From an uncultured Acetatifactor sp. (lineage in GTDB: Bacteria > Bacillota > Clostridia > Lachnospirales > Lachnospiraceae): DNA of 10,321 nucleotides. Below, in pieces: positions 1-7,486 of the stretch. The stretch is taken from positions 1 to 10,321 of the forward strand of contig CAQUWW010000105.1 of the NCBI GenBank assembly GCA_948896875.1, given 5' to 3'. The notes under the pieces are model-generated. The model was given only the letters and a program-made list of their open reading frames with translations. It was not told the origin of the DNA and did not search any database. Each line of letters begins with the position of its first letter. Within the stretch, counting starts at the first letter, position 1. The translations under genes were made by a program, and so were the position numbers.

Positions 1-1
1 G

Positions 2-516
2 GGAAATGCTCTGGAAGTGAAGGAAGCCATTGACACGCTGCAGGAACATGGGCCGGCAGATTTTTTGGAGCTGTGTATGACACTTGGCAGTCAGATGCTG
101 ATAGCCGGAGGAAAAGCGGAGACGGTAAAGGAGGCAGAAGAAAAGCTGGGGCAGGGGATTGCCGACGGCAGAGCCTTGAAAAAGCTTGCGGAATTCGTAG
201 AAGCCCAGGGAGGAGATGCCAGAGCTGTGTATGACACAAGTTTGTTGCCTCAGGCCGGCATTGTCCTGCCTGTATCCGCACCGGTGAGCGGGTACGTAAG
301 TCATATTACCTGTGACGAAGTGAGATTGATCTGTCCGTGGGATTGGTTTTGTGCAAAAAGGTAGGAGACTATGTGGAAAAGGGAGAGCCGCTGGCAATGC
401 TGTATGCAAATGACGAAAACAGGGCAAAAGAGGCGGAGACCCGTTATCTGAGAGCCTGCTCTATTCAGGATACACCACCTGACCGGACACCGTTTATCAA
501 GGCAGTAATTGTATGA
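2..516 (+). pseudogene. pdp: Pyrimidine-nucleoside phosphorylase, 3' part, broken by a small internal deletion and frame change
   Basis: This is the C-terminal part of a thymidine/pyrimidine-nucleoside phosphorylase, which splits thymidine or uridine with phosphate to base and deoxyribose/ribose-1-phosphate. The 5' end lies outside the window. Reading from base 2 gives GNALEVKEAIDTL, then GPADFLELC, then the start of the family's C-terminal domain (SGYVSHITCDEV, ending near 322). That frame soon reads nonsense and stops at TAG 362-364. The family sequence resumes in another frame from about 316-325 (IDLSVGLVLCKKVGDYVEKG) and ends at TGA 514-516 after a typical tail. From memory of family members, about 17 residues (the stretch with the LGAGR-like motif) should lie between DEV and IDLSVG. 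The break is therefore a net loss of about 49 bases, not a simple slip. It would truncate and very probably inactivate the enzyme. A sequencing or assembly error remains possible. Family call certain; pseudogene status likely. Confidence 0.85.
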
Positions 517-533
517 AAATCATAGAAAAAGCA

Positions 534-564
534 GTGGCAGTTCAGAGCCTGTCCGAACTGCTGC
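534..564 (+). repeat. Diverged third copy of the 32-bp palindromic element
   Basis: The left arm is GTGGCAGTTCAG, the loop is AGCCTGT, and the right arm is CCGAACTGCTGC. Aligned with the copy at 9938-9969, it has six substitutions and one missing loop base (25 of 32 positions the same). Most arm changes keep pairing: one A-T pair became G-C, two others became G-T wobbles, and only one A-C mismatch is present. The 7-base word AAAAGCA lies directly before the left arm (527-533) and directly after the right arm (565-571), like a target-site duplication. The copy starts 17 bases after the pdp stop codon. A 26-codon reading frame (513-593) runs through it and is probably not a gene. Confidence 0.65.
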
Positions 565-596
565 AAAAGCAAGATAACAGGATAAGGGCATAGTTT

Positions 597-616
597 TCAT
601 ATTGGGGTAATATAAT
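597..616 (+). promoter_or_regulatory. Possible promoter ahead of yqfC
   Basis: Two promoter-like words lie just before yqfC. TCATATT at 597-603 resembles the -35 element used by the mother-cell factor sigma-E. TATAAT at 611-616 is a perfect sigma-A -10 box. Neither has a good partner at the right distance: no TTGACA-like box lies 16-18 bases before 611, and no clear sigma-E -10 (CATACAAT-like) follows 603 before the start codon. In Bacillus the yqfC-yqfD pair is under sigma-E control, so a sporulation promoter here is plausible but is not shown by the sequence. Confidence 0.3.
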
Positions 617-622
617 GAAAAT

Positions 623-931
623 ATGAAAAAGAGCAATGACCGTATTCAGAAAATGGAATTGAAAAAAAGGGAATCAAGAAAAGAGGCCATCATCGAATCC
701 CTGAAGCTTCCAAAGGATATCTGCATGGGAGCCTTGAAAGTAACGCTGACAGGAAACAGAGAAGCATGGATTGAGAACTACCGGGGGATACTGGAGTATA
801 CGGAGAGCGTGATTCTGCTTCAGGCAAGAACCTGCCAGGTCTGCTTTGAGGGTACCGGGCTTACTGTCGATTATTATACCAATGAGGACATGAAAATCAG
901 CGGTTGTATCAGCAATATCAAGTATATTTGA
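623..931 (+). CDS. yqfC: Sporulation protein YqfC
   Basis: This 102-residue protein matches the small YqfC family, a mother-cell sporulation protein of unknown biochemical role that is almost always encoded just before yqfD. Family landmarks are the charged N-terminus (residues 1-27), the LKLPKDICMGALKVTLTGN segment (about 28-46), ENYRGILEYTESVILL and the terminal ISGCISNIKYI-like end. The usual length is about 90-100 residues, so it is complete. No membrane segment or signal peptide is seen. The start at 623 has no good Shine-Dalgarno sequence. A GGGG at 604-607 is 15 bases upstream and instead suits a three-codon frame (615-626) whose TGA overlaps this ATG. ATG 653 is an alternative start, also without a good ribosome site. 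yqfD follows after 50 bases. Confidence 0.88.
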   Translation: MKKSNDRIQKMELKKRESRKEAIIESLKLPKDICMGALKVTLTGNREAWIENYRGILEYTESVILLQARTCQVCFEGTGLTVDYYTNEDMKISGCISNIKYI

Positions 932-981
932 ACCGTTGGTATGTCTGCAGTATGGAAGAAAACAGGGAAAGAGGATAGGCC

Positions 982-2214
982 ATGATTAAATTTCTGAAGT
1001 ATATCAGGGGATATCTGCGTATCCGTATATGGGGATTTTCGCCGGAGCGATTTATGAATTTGTGCAGCAATAAGGGTATCCTGCTGTGGGATATTATCCG
1101 GGATGGCGATGTCTATACCATGAATATCAGTCTGAAAGGATTTTGGGAGCTTCGGCCGATTCTGAGGAAAACAGGGACAAGGGCAGTCATATTGGAAAGA
1201 TATGGACTGCCTTTTTTTCTGCCTGAATTGCTGAAACGAAAAGTATTTATTCTGGGACTTTTTCTGGCGCTTGCCTTTTGGATCCTTTCCTCCTTCTACA
1301 TATGGGACATAGAGCTCAACGGGAATTATCAGATTACCGAGGATGTCTTTGAAAGCTTTTTGAAAGAAAATGCAGTGCGGGTGGGAATGCGGATTGATTC
1401 TCTGGATATCGAGGAACTGGAAAAGCAGATACGCAGAACATTTCCGCAGATTACATGGGCTTCCGCAAAGCTAAGCGGCACGAAATTGCTGATAGATATT
1501 AAAGAGAATGATGCGCCGATTCTTGTGGAAAAACCTGCAGTCACGCCGGGAACGGATCTGATTACCGAGTATGACGGAACAGTGGTTGCCATGATTGTCA
1601 GAAAAGGTGTGCCCCAAGTAGCCATTGGTGATGTGGTGGAAAAGGGCACCATCCTGGTGGAGGGAAAAGTTCCTGTATATAACGAGGACCAGACGATACG
1701 GGAATATCAATATGTGGATGCGGATGCAGATATTCTGCTGGAACATCAAATTCAGTTTACGGAAAGCCTTCCTTTTGATTACATAAAAAAAGAATACACC
1801 GGAAGAGAGAAGAAAAGCCACTATCTGAAGCTTGGAGAAAAAACTTATAAGTTGCCGGAAAATCCTCCCTTTCTGGTCTATGACAGCCTGATAAAAGAGA
1901 GCAGACCGTTGGCGTTCGAAAAGCTGTCAATTCCAATCTTCTGGGGCGAGGTGATAAACAGGGAGTACCAGGATGTGGAGTATCGTCACAGTTTGGAAGA
2001 GGCTAAAATGCTTCTTAATCAAAAATTAATGGATTTTCTTACAGATTTAGAGGAAAAAGGGGTACAAATTATTGAAAAAGATGTTAGAATAGATACGAAC
2101 AATGATTCATGGGTGATCAGCGGAGACTTTCTGGTGCAGGAACCCGTGGGTAAAAGTTTGGAAACTGTAAGACCGGAACAGGAAGAAGCAAACCAAGAGG
2201 AAACAGATGAGTGA
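982..2214 (+). CDS. yqfD: Sporulation protein YqfD
   Basis: This 410-residue protein matches YqfD, a membrane protein made in the mother cell during sporulation and needed for full spore formation in Bacillus; its mechanism is not known. The N-terminal 85 residues form a cytoplasmic domain. A membrane segment follows at about 88-107, and the outer part begins with WDIELNGNYQITEDV, a POTRA/FtsQ-like module (about 108-175). A long mixed domain contains two short glycine-rich beta parts (GTVVAMIVRKGVPQVAIGDVV, about 200-220). The C-terminus is an acidic Gln/Glu tail. The start has a good ribosome site, AGAGGA at 970-975, six bases before ATG. The last 8 bases overlap phoH, so the two are probably translationally coupled. 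Length is as usual for the family (about 390-410). Confidence 0.9.
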   Translation: MIKFLKYIRGYLRIRIWGFSPERFMNLCSNKGILLWDIIRDGDVYTMNISLKGFWELRPILRKTGTRAVILERYGLPFFLPELLKRKVFILGLFLALAFWILSSFYIWDIELNGNYQITEDVFESFLKENAVRVGMRIDSLDIEELEKQIRRTFPQITWASAKLSGTKLLIDIKENDAPILVEKPAVTPGTDLITEYDGTVVAMIVRKGVPQVAIGDVVEKGTILVEGKVPVYNEDQTIREYQYVDADADILLEHQIQFTESLPFDYIKKEYTGREKKSHYLKLGEKTYKLPENPPFLVYDSLIKESRPLAFEKLSIPIFWGEVINREYQDVEYRHSLEEAKMLLNQKLMDFLTDLEEKGVQIIEKDVRIDTNNDSWVISGDFLVQEPVGKSLETVRPEQEEANQEETDE

Positions 2215-3205
2215 ATTTTCAATGAGACTGGATATGCCCGTGGAGCATATGCGGAAAATATTCGGTATGCAGGATGCTTATGTAAAAAAGCTGGAGCGGG
2301 ATTTCGGCGTATCTATTGTGGATCGCAACGGCGGCGTGAGTATCAGCGGAAGAGAAGACATGGTGAAGAGGGCGGAAAGTGTCCTGAGACAGCTTTCCAT
2401 TATCTCAGAGAGAGGAAACGAAATAGAGGAGCAGAGTGTGGATTACGCGATTACTTTAGGAATGGAAGAACAGGAAAACGCATTGGCGCAGATCGATTCC
2501 GACTGCATTTGTCACACGGTAAACGGCAAACCGGTGAAGCCAAAGACCTTGGGGCAGAAAGCGTATGTGGATGCCATAAGGCAAAACATGCTGGTGTTCG
2601 GCCTGGGACCGGCGGGAACCGGCAAAACCTATCTGGCTATGGCCATGGCGATTACGGCGTTTAAGAATGATGAGGTGAGCAGAATCATTTTAACCAGACC
2701 TGCCATTGAGGCGGGGGAAAAGCTGGGATTTCTGCCGGGCGATCTGCAGAGTAAGGTGGATCCTTACCTGAGACCTCTGTATGATGCGCTGTATCAGATC
2801 ATGGGTGCGGAAAGCTTTGCCAAAAATATGGAGAAAGGCCTGATAGAAGTGGCGCCGCTGGCTTATATGCGGGGGCGGACGCTGGATAATGCCTATATCA
2901 TACTGGACGAGGCGCAGAATACCACGCCGGCCCAGATGAAAATGTTTCTGACCAGAATTGGATTTGGCTCAAAGGTAGTGGTAACCGGCGATAATTCTCA
3001 GAAGGATCTGCCTGCGGGGACGAAATCAGGACTGGATATTGCAATTAAAGTGCTGAAGAAGATTGATGATATTGCCTTTTGCACTCTGACCAGCAAGGAC
3101 GTGGTCCGTCATCCTCTTGTGCAGAAAATTGTGCAGGCTTATGAGAATTTTGAGTCGAAAGAGGAGAGCAGAAGCAGACAAAAGAGCAGAGAAAGGCAGA
3201 AATAA
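2207..3205 (+). CDS. phoH: PhoH family P-loop ATPase
   Basis: This 332-residue PhoH-like protein is a cytoplasmic nucleoside triphosphatase linked in several bacteria to RNA metabolism and often encoded beside ybeY. An N-terminal KH-like RNA-binding region covers about residues 10-70. The ATPase core follows, with Walker A GPAGTGKT at 134-141, LTRPAIEAGEKLGFLPGDL at about 162-180, and Walker B YIILDEAQN at 230-238 (Asp234, Glu235). A sensor-like stretch VVVTGDNSQKDLP lies at about 257-269. The C-terminus is rich in Arg, Ser and Lys. The ribosome site AGAGGAAA at 2196-2203 supports the start, inside the end of yqfD. Only 3 bases separate it from ybeY. In Bacillus a c-di-AMP phosphodiesterase gene (pgpH/yqfF) lies between the two; it is absent here. 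Confidence 0.95.
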   Translation: MSEFSMRLDMPVEHMRKIFGMQDAYVKKLERDFGVSIVDRNGGVSISGREDMVKRAESVLRQLSIISERGNEIEEQSVDYAITLGMEEQENALAQIDSDCICHTVNGKPVKPKTLGQKAYVDAIRQNMLVFGLGPAGTGKTYLAMAMAITAFKNDEVSRIILTRPAIEAGEKLGFLPGDLQSKVDPYLRPLYDALYQIMGAESFAKNMEKGLIEVAPLAYMRGRTLDNAYIILDEAQNTTPAQMKMFLTRIGFGSKVVVTGDNSQKDLPAGTKSGLDIAIKVLKKIDDIAFCTLTSKDVVRHPLVQKIVQAYENFESKEESRSRQKSRERQK

Positions 3206-3208
3206 AAG

Positions 3209-3751
3209 ATGTACTTTTACATTGAGAGAGAGACAGACCGAAACCTGCCGTTTTCTGTGGAAGAGACAGTGGAGCTTGTATGCAAAGCGGTTCTGGAGGA
3301 GGAAGCCTGTCCCTATGACGTACAGATTGGCGTGACATTGACAGACAATGAAGGAATTCATGTGCTGAATCGGGAATATAGAGGAGTGGACCGGGAGACG
3401 GACGTACTTTCTTTTCCGAATGTGGATTTTCAGGCGAGCGGTGTATTTGACATAGACCAGGAGAGAGAAGCGGATTATTTTGATCCTGACACAGGAGAGC
3501 TTGTGCTTGGAGACATTGTCATTTCTGTGGATAAAGTATATGAGCAGGCGGCAAATTATGGGCATAGTGTGAAAAGGGAATTTTCTTTTCTTCTGGCGCA
3601 CAGCATGCTTCATCTGTGCGGCTATGATCACATGGAGGCGGCAGAGCGGGCTGTCATGGAGAGAAAACAGGAAGAAATCCTGACAGGATTGGGGATTACA
3701 CGGGATTCAGAGATAAAGCTGAGGGATGCAGATGAACCAGGCAGAGGTTAA
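3209..3751 (+). CDS. ybeY: Endoribonuclease YbeY, rRNA maturation factor
   Basis: This 180-residue protein is YbeY, a zinc-dependent endoribonuclease that takes part in 16S rRNA 3' end processing and ribosome quality control in the cytoplasm. The metal site is clear: HSMLHLCGYDH at residues 131-141 gives the three-histidine pattern HxxxHxxxxxH (His131, His135, His141). The upstream family motif NREYRGVDRETDVLSFP lies at 54-70. Ser132 stands where many members have Gly. Length is at the upper end of the family (about 150-180), with a charged C-terminal extension. The gene begins 3 bases after the phoH stop with only a weak purine-rich ribosome site (AAAGGCAG near 3193), which suggests coupling to phoH translation. 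Its last 20 bases overlap the flippase gene. Confidence 0.96.
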   Translation: MYFYIERETDRNLPFSVEETVELVCKAVLEEEACPYDVQIGVTLTDNEGIHVLNREYRGVDRETDVLSFPNVDFQASGVFDIDQEREADYFDPDTGELVLGDIVISVDKVYEQAANYGHSVKREFSFLLAHSMLHLCGYDHMEAAERAVMERKQEEILTGLGITRDSEIKLRDADEPGRG

Positions 3752-5336
3752 GAGACGGCAGGCAGAGGAAGTTACGAATATACTGGCCCTGATTACAATA
3801 TTGATCATCGGCTGGATAACAGAGAATAAAGGGATTACTTATGTGGCATTGGCAGTAGAGATTTATGCGCTGTTTTGGAACTGTGTAAGCGGAAACCTCT
3901 CTGATACGCTGGGAAGGCTGCTTCGGAACAGGAAGAACAAAGGACAGTATGGCAGTATAGAAAGGATGCGTAAAAACACACTGCTTTTTCAGGCTGTGCT
4001 GGGATTGACAGGCAGTCTGCTTTTGCTGTCTTTTTCCGGAAATATTGCGGAAGGCATTTTCGGAATCCGCTACAGTACGCTGATTCTCAGGGTGCTTTCT
4101 CCGATTATCCTGCTGAGAAGCATCAGTGCGGTGCTTCTTGGTTATTTTCAGGGAGAAGGATCCGAACTGCCCAGAGCAATCTCCGGGATTTTAAGGCAGT
4201 TTCTTATTCTGGGATTTGGACTGCTGTTTTCCGGAATGACAAAAAGCTACGGAGAAAAGGTAAGCGGCCTGCTGATGCAGGAAAATTTTACATCTATGTA
4301 TTGCGGGGTGGGAATTGCCATTGCCATTCTTCTGGCAGAGATGCTTATCCTCCTTTTTCTGACAGTTCTCTTCCGGGGAAGCCGTCGTCTGGAAAGGAGA
4401 ATGGGACAGGAGACAAGATATTCCATGGAATCCGGCTTCGATTGCATCCGGGCTCTTTATAGCAGCCGATGGCCTGTACTGGTGACAGGGATACTGCATG
4501 TCATTCCTCTGCTTTTGGGATTGCTCTTCTATGTCAAAGGAGCAGAAGACGAAAATGCGGCGGCATTGGAGTATGGACTGTATGGAGGAAAGTATCTGGT
4601 ATTGTGTGGAATTGCCATATGTCTGATATTGATTCTGGCACTGCCTGTCCTTGCCAGAATCTTCCAGTGCCTGAGAAACGGGGAAAATCGTTTTGCAAAA
4701 AAGGTTTTCCAGAGCGGGGTTCATCTTTGTCTGATTCATGGCATCTTCCTGACTGCATTTTTGACTGTTATGGGTGGAGAGCTGGCGGAGCTGCTGTGTC
4801 CGGAGAATGCGGAAATTCTGCGGAAGATGTTTATGGGTGGTTCTGCTTTGATTCTATTTACGGTGCCGGCAGTTTATTTTGAAAGATTTCTGCAGGCAAT
4901 AGGAAAAAAATATCTGGTGTTGGGGGCGACTGGTACCGGAGTCTGCATTTTTATCTTGTTTGCGCTGGTGCTCACCAATGTCGGAAAAGCCGGTATCTTG
5001 TCGCTGGTATATGCCGGAATGGCAGAGGCTGCAGTACGGTGCATTATTCTTGGCTTATTTGCGTACAGGCAGCTGCGGACGCAGGCGGACTGGCTTGGGA
5101 TCCTGATCATGCCTCTGGGAGCCGGAGGAGTGACCGCACTTGTCTGTATCTTGTTGGAAAAGGTATTCTCCCCACATTTGAACAGCATGGTAATGATACT
5201 TTTGGCCTTTGCTGCAGGCTTTCTTGTGTACTGGCTGCTTCTGCTTCTTCTGAGGAATTTGAAGGAACAGGAGCTGGAGGTGATTCCCGGAGGACGGCTG
5301 ATAGAGAAACTGCAACAGATATTGCATATATTTTGA
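3732..5336 (+). CDS. MOP-superfamily lipid or polysaccharide flippase (SpoVB/MurJ-like)
   Basis: This 534-residue protein consists mostly of hydrophobic helices, about 12 to 14 by eye, separated by short charged loops. That suits the MATE/MOP flippases that move lipid-linked sugars across the membrane (SpoVB, MurJ, Wzx). The best landmark is LLGYFQGEGSELPRAISGILRQFLI (around residues 136-160), like the RGYFQGxxxxxPTAISQ loop of SpoVB. The N-terminal part is divergent and lacks the usual opening motif, so the exact subgroup is uncertain. I chose ATG 3732 over ATG 3726 because GAGGG at 3721-3725 is six bases before 3732 but touches 3726. It overlaps ybeY by 20 bases. Next to sporulation genes, a role in spore or cell-wall precursor transport is plausible but inferred. 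Confidence 0.7.
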   Translation: MNQAEVKRRQAEEVTNILALITILIIGWITENKGITYVALAVEIYALFWNCVSGNLSDTLGRLLRNRKNKGQYGSIERMRKNTLLFQAVLGLTGSLLLLSFSGNIAEGIFGIRYSTLILRVLSPIILLRSISAVLLGYFQGEGSELPRAISGILRQFLILGFGLLFSGMTKSYGEKVSGLLMQENFTSMYCGVGIAIAILLAEMLILLFLTVLFRGSRRLERRMGQETRYSMESGFDCIRALYSSRWPVLVTGILHVIPLLLGLLFYVKGAEDENAAALEYGLYGGKYLVLCGIAICLILILALPVLARIFQCLRNGENRFAKKVFQSGVHLCLIHGIFLTAFLTVMGGELAELLCPENAEILRKMFMGGSALILFTVPAVYFERFLQAIGKKYLVLGATGTGVCIFILFALVLTNVGKAGILSLVYAGMAEAAVRCIILGLFAYRQLRTQADWLGILIMPLGAGGVTALVCILLEKVFSPHLNSMVMILLAFAAGFLVYWLLLLLLRNLKEQELEVIPGGRLIEKLQQILHIF

Positions 5337-5401
5337 CAGGATTGAATAAACAGGCACAAAACAGCTGATACTACATGGAAAGAAATTTTATGGGGGTTGG
5401 C

Positions 5402-6124
5402 ATGAAATTCCTGAAAGGTATCAGCTTATTTGTTTTATGTCCCATATTATTACTGGGGCTCGGGTTTTATGCAGGTGTGGAGGTGTCTCACTTTTTTTAC
5501 CCTGGGGAGCAGGAGCGGGAGGCGCCGGAATCTACTCCGATGGAATCCGTGCAGCCTGAGTCAGCGGAAAAGGAATCCACAGAACCGGAACCGATGATGG
5601 ATGACGGCCTGGATTATGGAATTGTTTCGGAGAATATGGATGGAACGGAAGAGGAATTGGAAGAGGTGCTTCTGTTTCCGGAGACACTTTGCGTTGACAC
5701 GGAGTATGTGCTGGAGGAGACGGATATTCTCAATCATACTGTAGTGGAGACCACCTGGAGGCTGCCGGACAAGTATGTGGGGTTGAATAGAGAACAATTT
5801 CTTCAGGCCATGGAAGTATATGAGGCATTTCCGCCGCTGTCTGAATTGGAACGGGGATTTGTGAGTCTGGAAGTTCTTGCTTTTTCCAGAGAGCGGGTGG
5901 TGATTCAGATGAACTATAAATTCGTTCAGCCAAGCAGCAGCTTTTATCTGGCGGTGTATGACAATGAGGTAATCGTCTATCTGGAAGACATGCGAACCGT
6001 ATATATAGAGACAGATATCCGCCTGGACACCTTGCCAGAGGATCTTCAACAGAGTATCATGGAGATTATGTGGATAGAGGATGAAGAGAAGCTATATAGT
6101 TTTCTGGAGAACTATTCCAGTTGA
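5402..6124 (+). CDS. Membrane-anchored BofC C-terminal domain-like protein
   Basis: This 240-residue protein has a short basic start, one hydrophobic segment (about residues 6-26) that acts as an anchor or signal, and a Pro/Glu/Ser-rich linker (about 36-64). A folded C-terminal region follows. The segment from about YVLEETD (102) through GLNREQFLQAMEVYE (127-141) and LERGFVSLEVLAFSRERVVI, ending LYSFLENYSS, resembles BofC C-terminal domain proteins of Clostridia. BofC in Bacillus restrains the SpoIVB protease in the forespore. That resemblance is recalled, not searched. I prefer ATG 5402 because GGGGG at 5392-5396 gives a ribosome site five bases away; ATG 5375 and 5390 are in frame but have none. 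It follows the flippase after 65 bases. The rest of the long gap before the next gene holds a palindromic element. Confidence 0.62.
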   Translation: MKFLKGISLFVLCPILLLGLGFYAGVEVSHFFYPGEQEREAPESTPMESVQPESAEKESTEPEPMMDDGLDYGIVSENMDGTEEELEEVLLFPETLCVDTEYVLEETDILNHTVVETTWRLPDKYVGLNREQFLQAMEVYEAFPPLSELERGFVSLEVLAFSRERVVIQMNYKFVQPSSSFYLAVYDNEVIVYLEDMRTVYIETDIRLDTLPEDLQQSIMEIMWIEDEEKLYSFLENYSS

Positions 6125-6136
6125 AAGTATGTTGTC

Positions 6137-6168
6137 GTAACAGTTCAGACAGGGCACTGAACTGTTAC
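6137..6168. mobile_element. 32-bp palindromic element, copy in minus orientation, with 8-bp direct repeats
   Basis: A perfect hairpin with left arm GTAACAGTTCAG, loop ACAGGGCA and right arm CTGAACTGTTAC. It is flanked directly by a perfect 8-bp direct repeat, ATGTTGTC, at 6129-6136 and 6169-6176. The whole 32 bp is the exact reverse complement of the copy at 9938-9969. No T-run follows the hairpin, so it is not a typical rho-independent terminator. It sits between the BofC-like gene and the ribosome site of the next gene. Removing the element and one direct repeat (40 bases) would leave a 26-base gap, usual for an operon. It could still work as an RNA hairpin between the two genes. Confidence 0.85.
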
Positions 6169-6190
6169 ATGTTGTCAGAGGAGGCGGAAT

Positions 6191-7423
6191 ATGGGGTGTT
6201 CGGTAGGAGTCATCGGCGGAGGGGCCGCCGGACTGACGGCGGCGATTGCCGCGGCAGGAGAAGGCGCGGATGTCACACTGATTGAGAGGAATGACAGACT
6301 GGGCAGGAAGATATTGTCCACGGGAAACGGAAAGTGCAATCTGGGCAATGAGAAACTGGACCTGGAAGAATATTATACTTCGGAACCTGATTTCCTGGAA
6401 GGCTGCCTTCGGCGGTTCGGCACAGACGACACAAAAGCTTTTTTTCAGCGGATTGGTTTGATGATAAAGAGCAGGGACGGGTATCTGTATCCTGTAAGCG
6501 AGCAGGCATCGGCAGTTCTGGATGTGCTGCGCTTTGAAGTGACGGCCCTGGGGATAAAGGTAATCACAGACTGTAACATTGAGCAGATACGGAAGAGGTC
6601 TGAAAACAAAGGAATACAGGTTCGTGGAAGCGGGAAGACGTTTTTCTTTGATCATGTGATTCTGGCCTGCGGCGGCAGGGCGGCACCAAAAACCGGATCG
6701 GACGGAGGCGGGTATCTGCTGGCAAAACAGCTGGGGCATACGCTTATTCCCACCGTTCCGGCGCTTGTGCAGTTGAGAAGTGGAGAATCGTATTTTAAGT
6801 CGGTGGCCGGGGTCAGGGCAGATGCGCTGCTGACGGTCTGGCATCAGGATAAGGCCGTTGTCAGAGAACGCGGAGAGCTGCAGCTGACAGATTACGGTAT
6901 TTCAGGAATTCCGGTGTTCCAGATCAGTCGTGTGGTCAATTACATATTGATGAGAAATAGAGAGATCGAGATCAGAATTAATTTTCTGCCGGATTATGAC
7001 GAGGAGAACTTTGCAGATTTTTGCAGGCGCAGAATGCTTCTACAGGAAGAACGGACAGTAGAGGAATTTTTTTCAGGTATGCTTCATAAAAAGCTGATGC
7101 TGCTTTTTATCAAAATGGCCGGATTAAAAACAACGGAAAAAATTGCCTGTGCTGACCGGGAGAAGGTATCCGGAGTTTATGCGTTGTGCAGGGATTGGCG
7201 CATTCCTGTGACGGGAAGCAACCCCTATGAGAACGCACAGGTGACTGCCGGGGGTGTTCCATTGACAGAAGTAACGGAAAATCTGGAGTCGGGAAAGGCT
7301 CCCGGCGTTTATTTTGCAGGAGAAATTCTGGATGTGGATGGAAAATGCGGCGGGTATAATCTGCACTGGGCCTGGTGCAGCGGTTATCTGGCAGGTAAGG
7401 CCGCGGCATGTAAGCGCTCTTAA
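6191..7423 (+). CDS. HI0933/YhiN-family FAD-dependent oxidoreductase
   Basis: This 410-residue cytoplasmic flavoprotein belongs to the HI0933 (YhiN, BaiN-like) family. The FAD-binding Rossmann motif is GGGAAG at residues 9-14, with Glu32 at the end of the second strand for the ribose. It is followed by RLGRKILSTGNGKCNLGN (36-53), a family signature. The second FAD contact is ILACGGRA near 156-163. Near the C-terminus are TAGGVPLTEV and GEILDVDG (377-384), then KCGGYNLHWAWCSG, all typical. Length fits the family (about 400-410). The substrate is not known for most members; some reduce bile-acid intermediates, but nothing here shows that. The start is supported by AGAGGAGG at 6177-6184, six bases upstream. 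A second, unrelated flavoprotein gene follows after 63 bases. Confidence 0.92.
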   Translation: MGCSVGVIGGGAAGLTAAIAAAGEGADVTLIERNDRLGRKILSTGNGKCNLGNEKLDLEEYYTSEPDFLEGCLRRFGTDDTKAFFQRIGLMIKSRDGYLYPVSEQASAVLDVLRFEVTALGIKVITDCNIEQIRKRSENKGIQVRGSGKTFFFDHVILACGGRAAPKTGSDGGGYLLAKQLGHTLIPTVPALVQLRSGESYFKSVAGVRADALLTVWHQDKAVVRERGELQLTDYGISGIPVFQISRVVNYILMRNREIEIRINFLPDYDEENFADFCRRRMLLQEERTVEEFFSGMLHKKLMLLFIKMAGLKTTEKIACADREKVSGVYALCRDWRIPVTGSNPYENAQVTAGGVPLTEVTENLESGKAPGVYFAGEILDVDGKCGGYNLHWAWCSGYLAGKAAACKRS

Positions 7424-7486
7424 AAGGGCTGACAGGATACTCTTATGTGAAGAAACAGGTCAGGAAGATAAAGAGGGACAGAATTC

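Noticed and set aside
320..364. Programmed frameshift in pdp
   Set aside because: A frameshift alone would not explain the missing ~17 family residues, and no slippery heptamer is at the join; a deletion fits better.
513..593. A 26-codon reading frame overlapping the pdp stop (ATGA)
   Set aside because: More than a third of it is the diverged palindromic element and it has no recognisable family match; it is best explained as an accident of the insertion.
5333..5338. TTGACA as a -35 box before the BofC-like gene
   Set aside because: No acceptable -10 box lies 16-18 bases downstream (the region reads ACAAAA-like), so no promoter is called.
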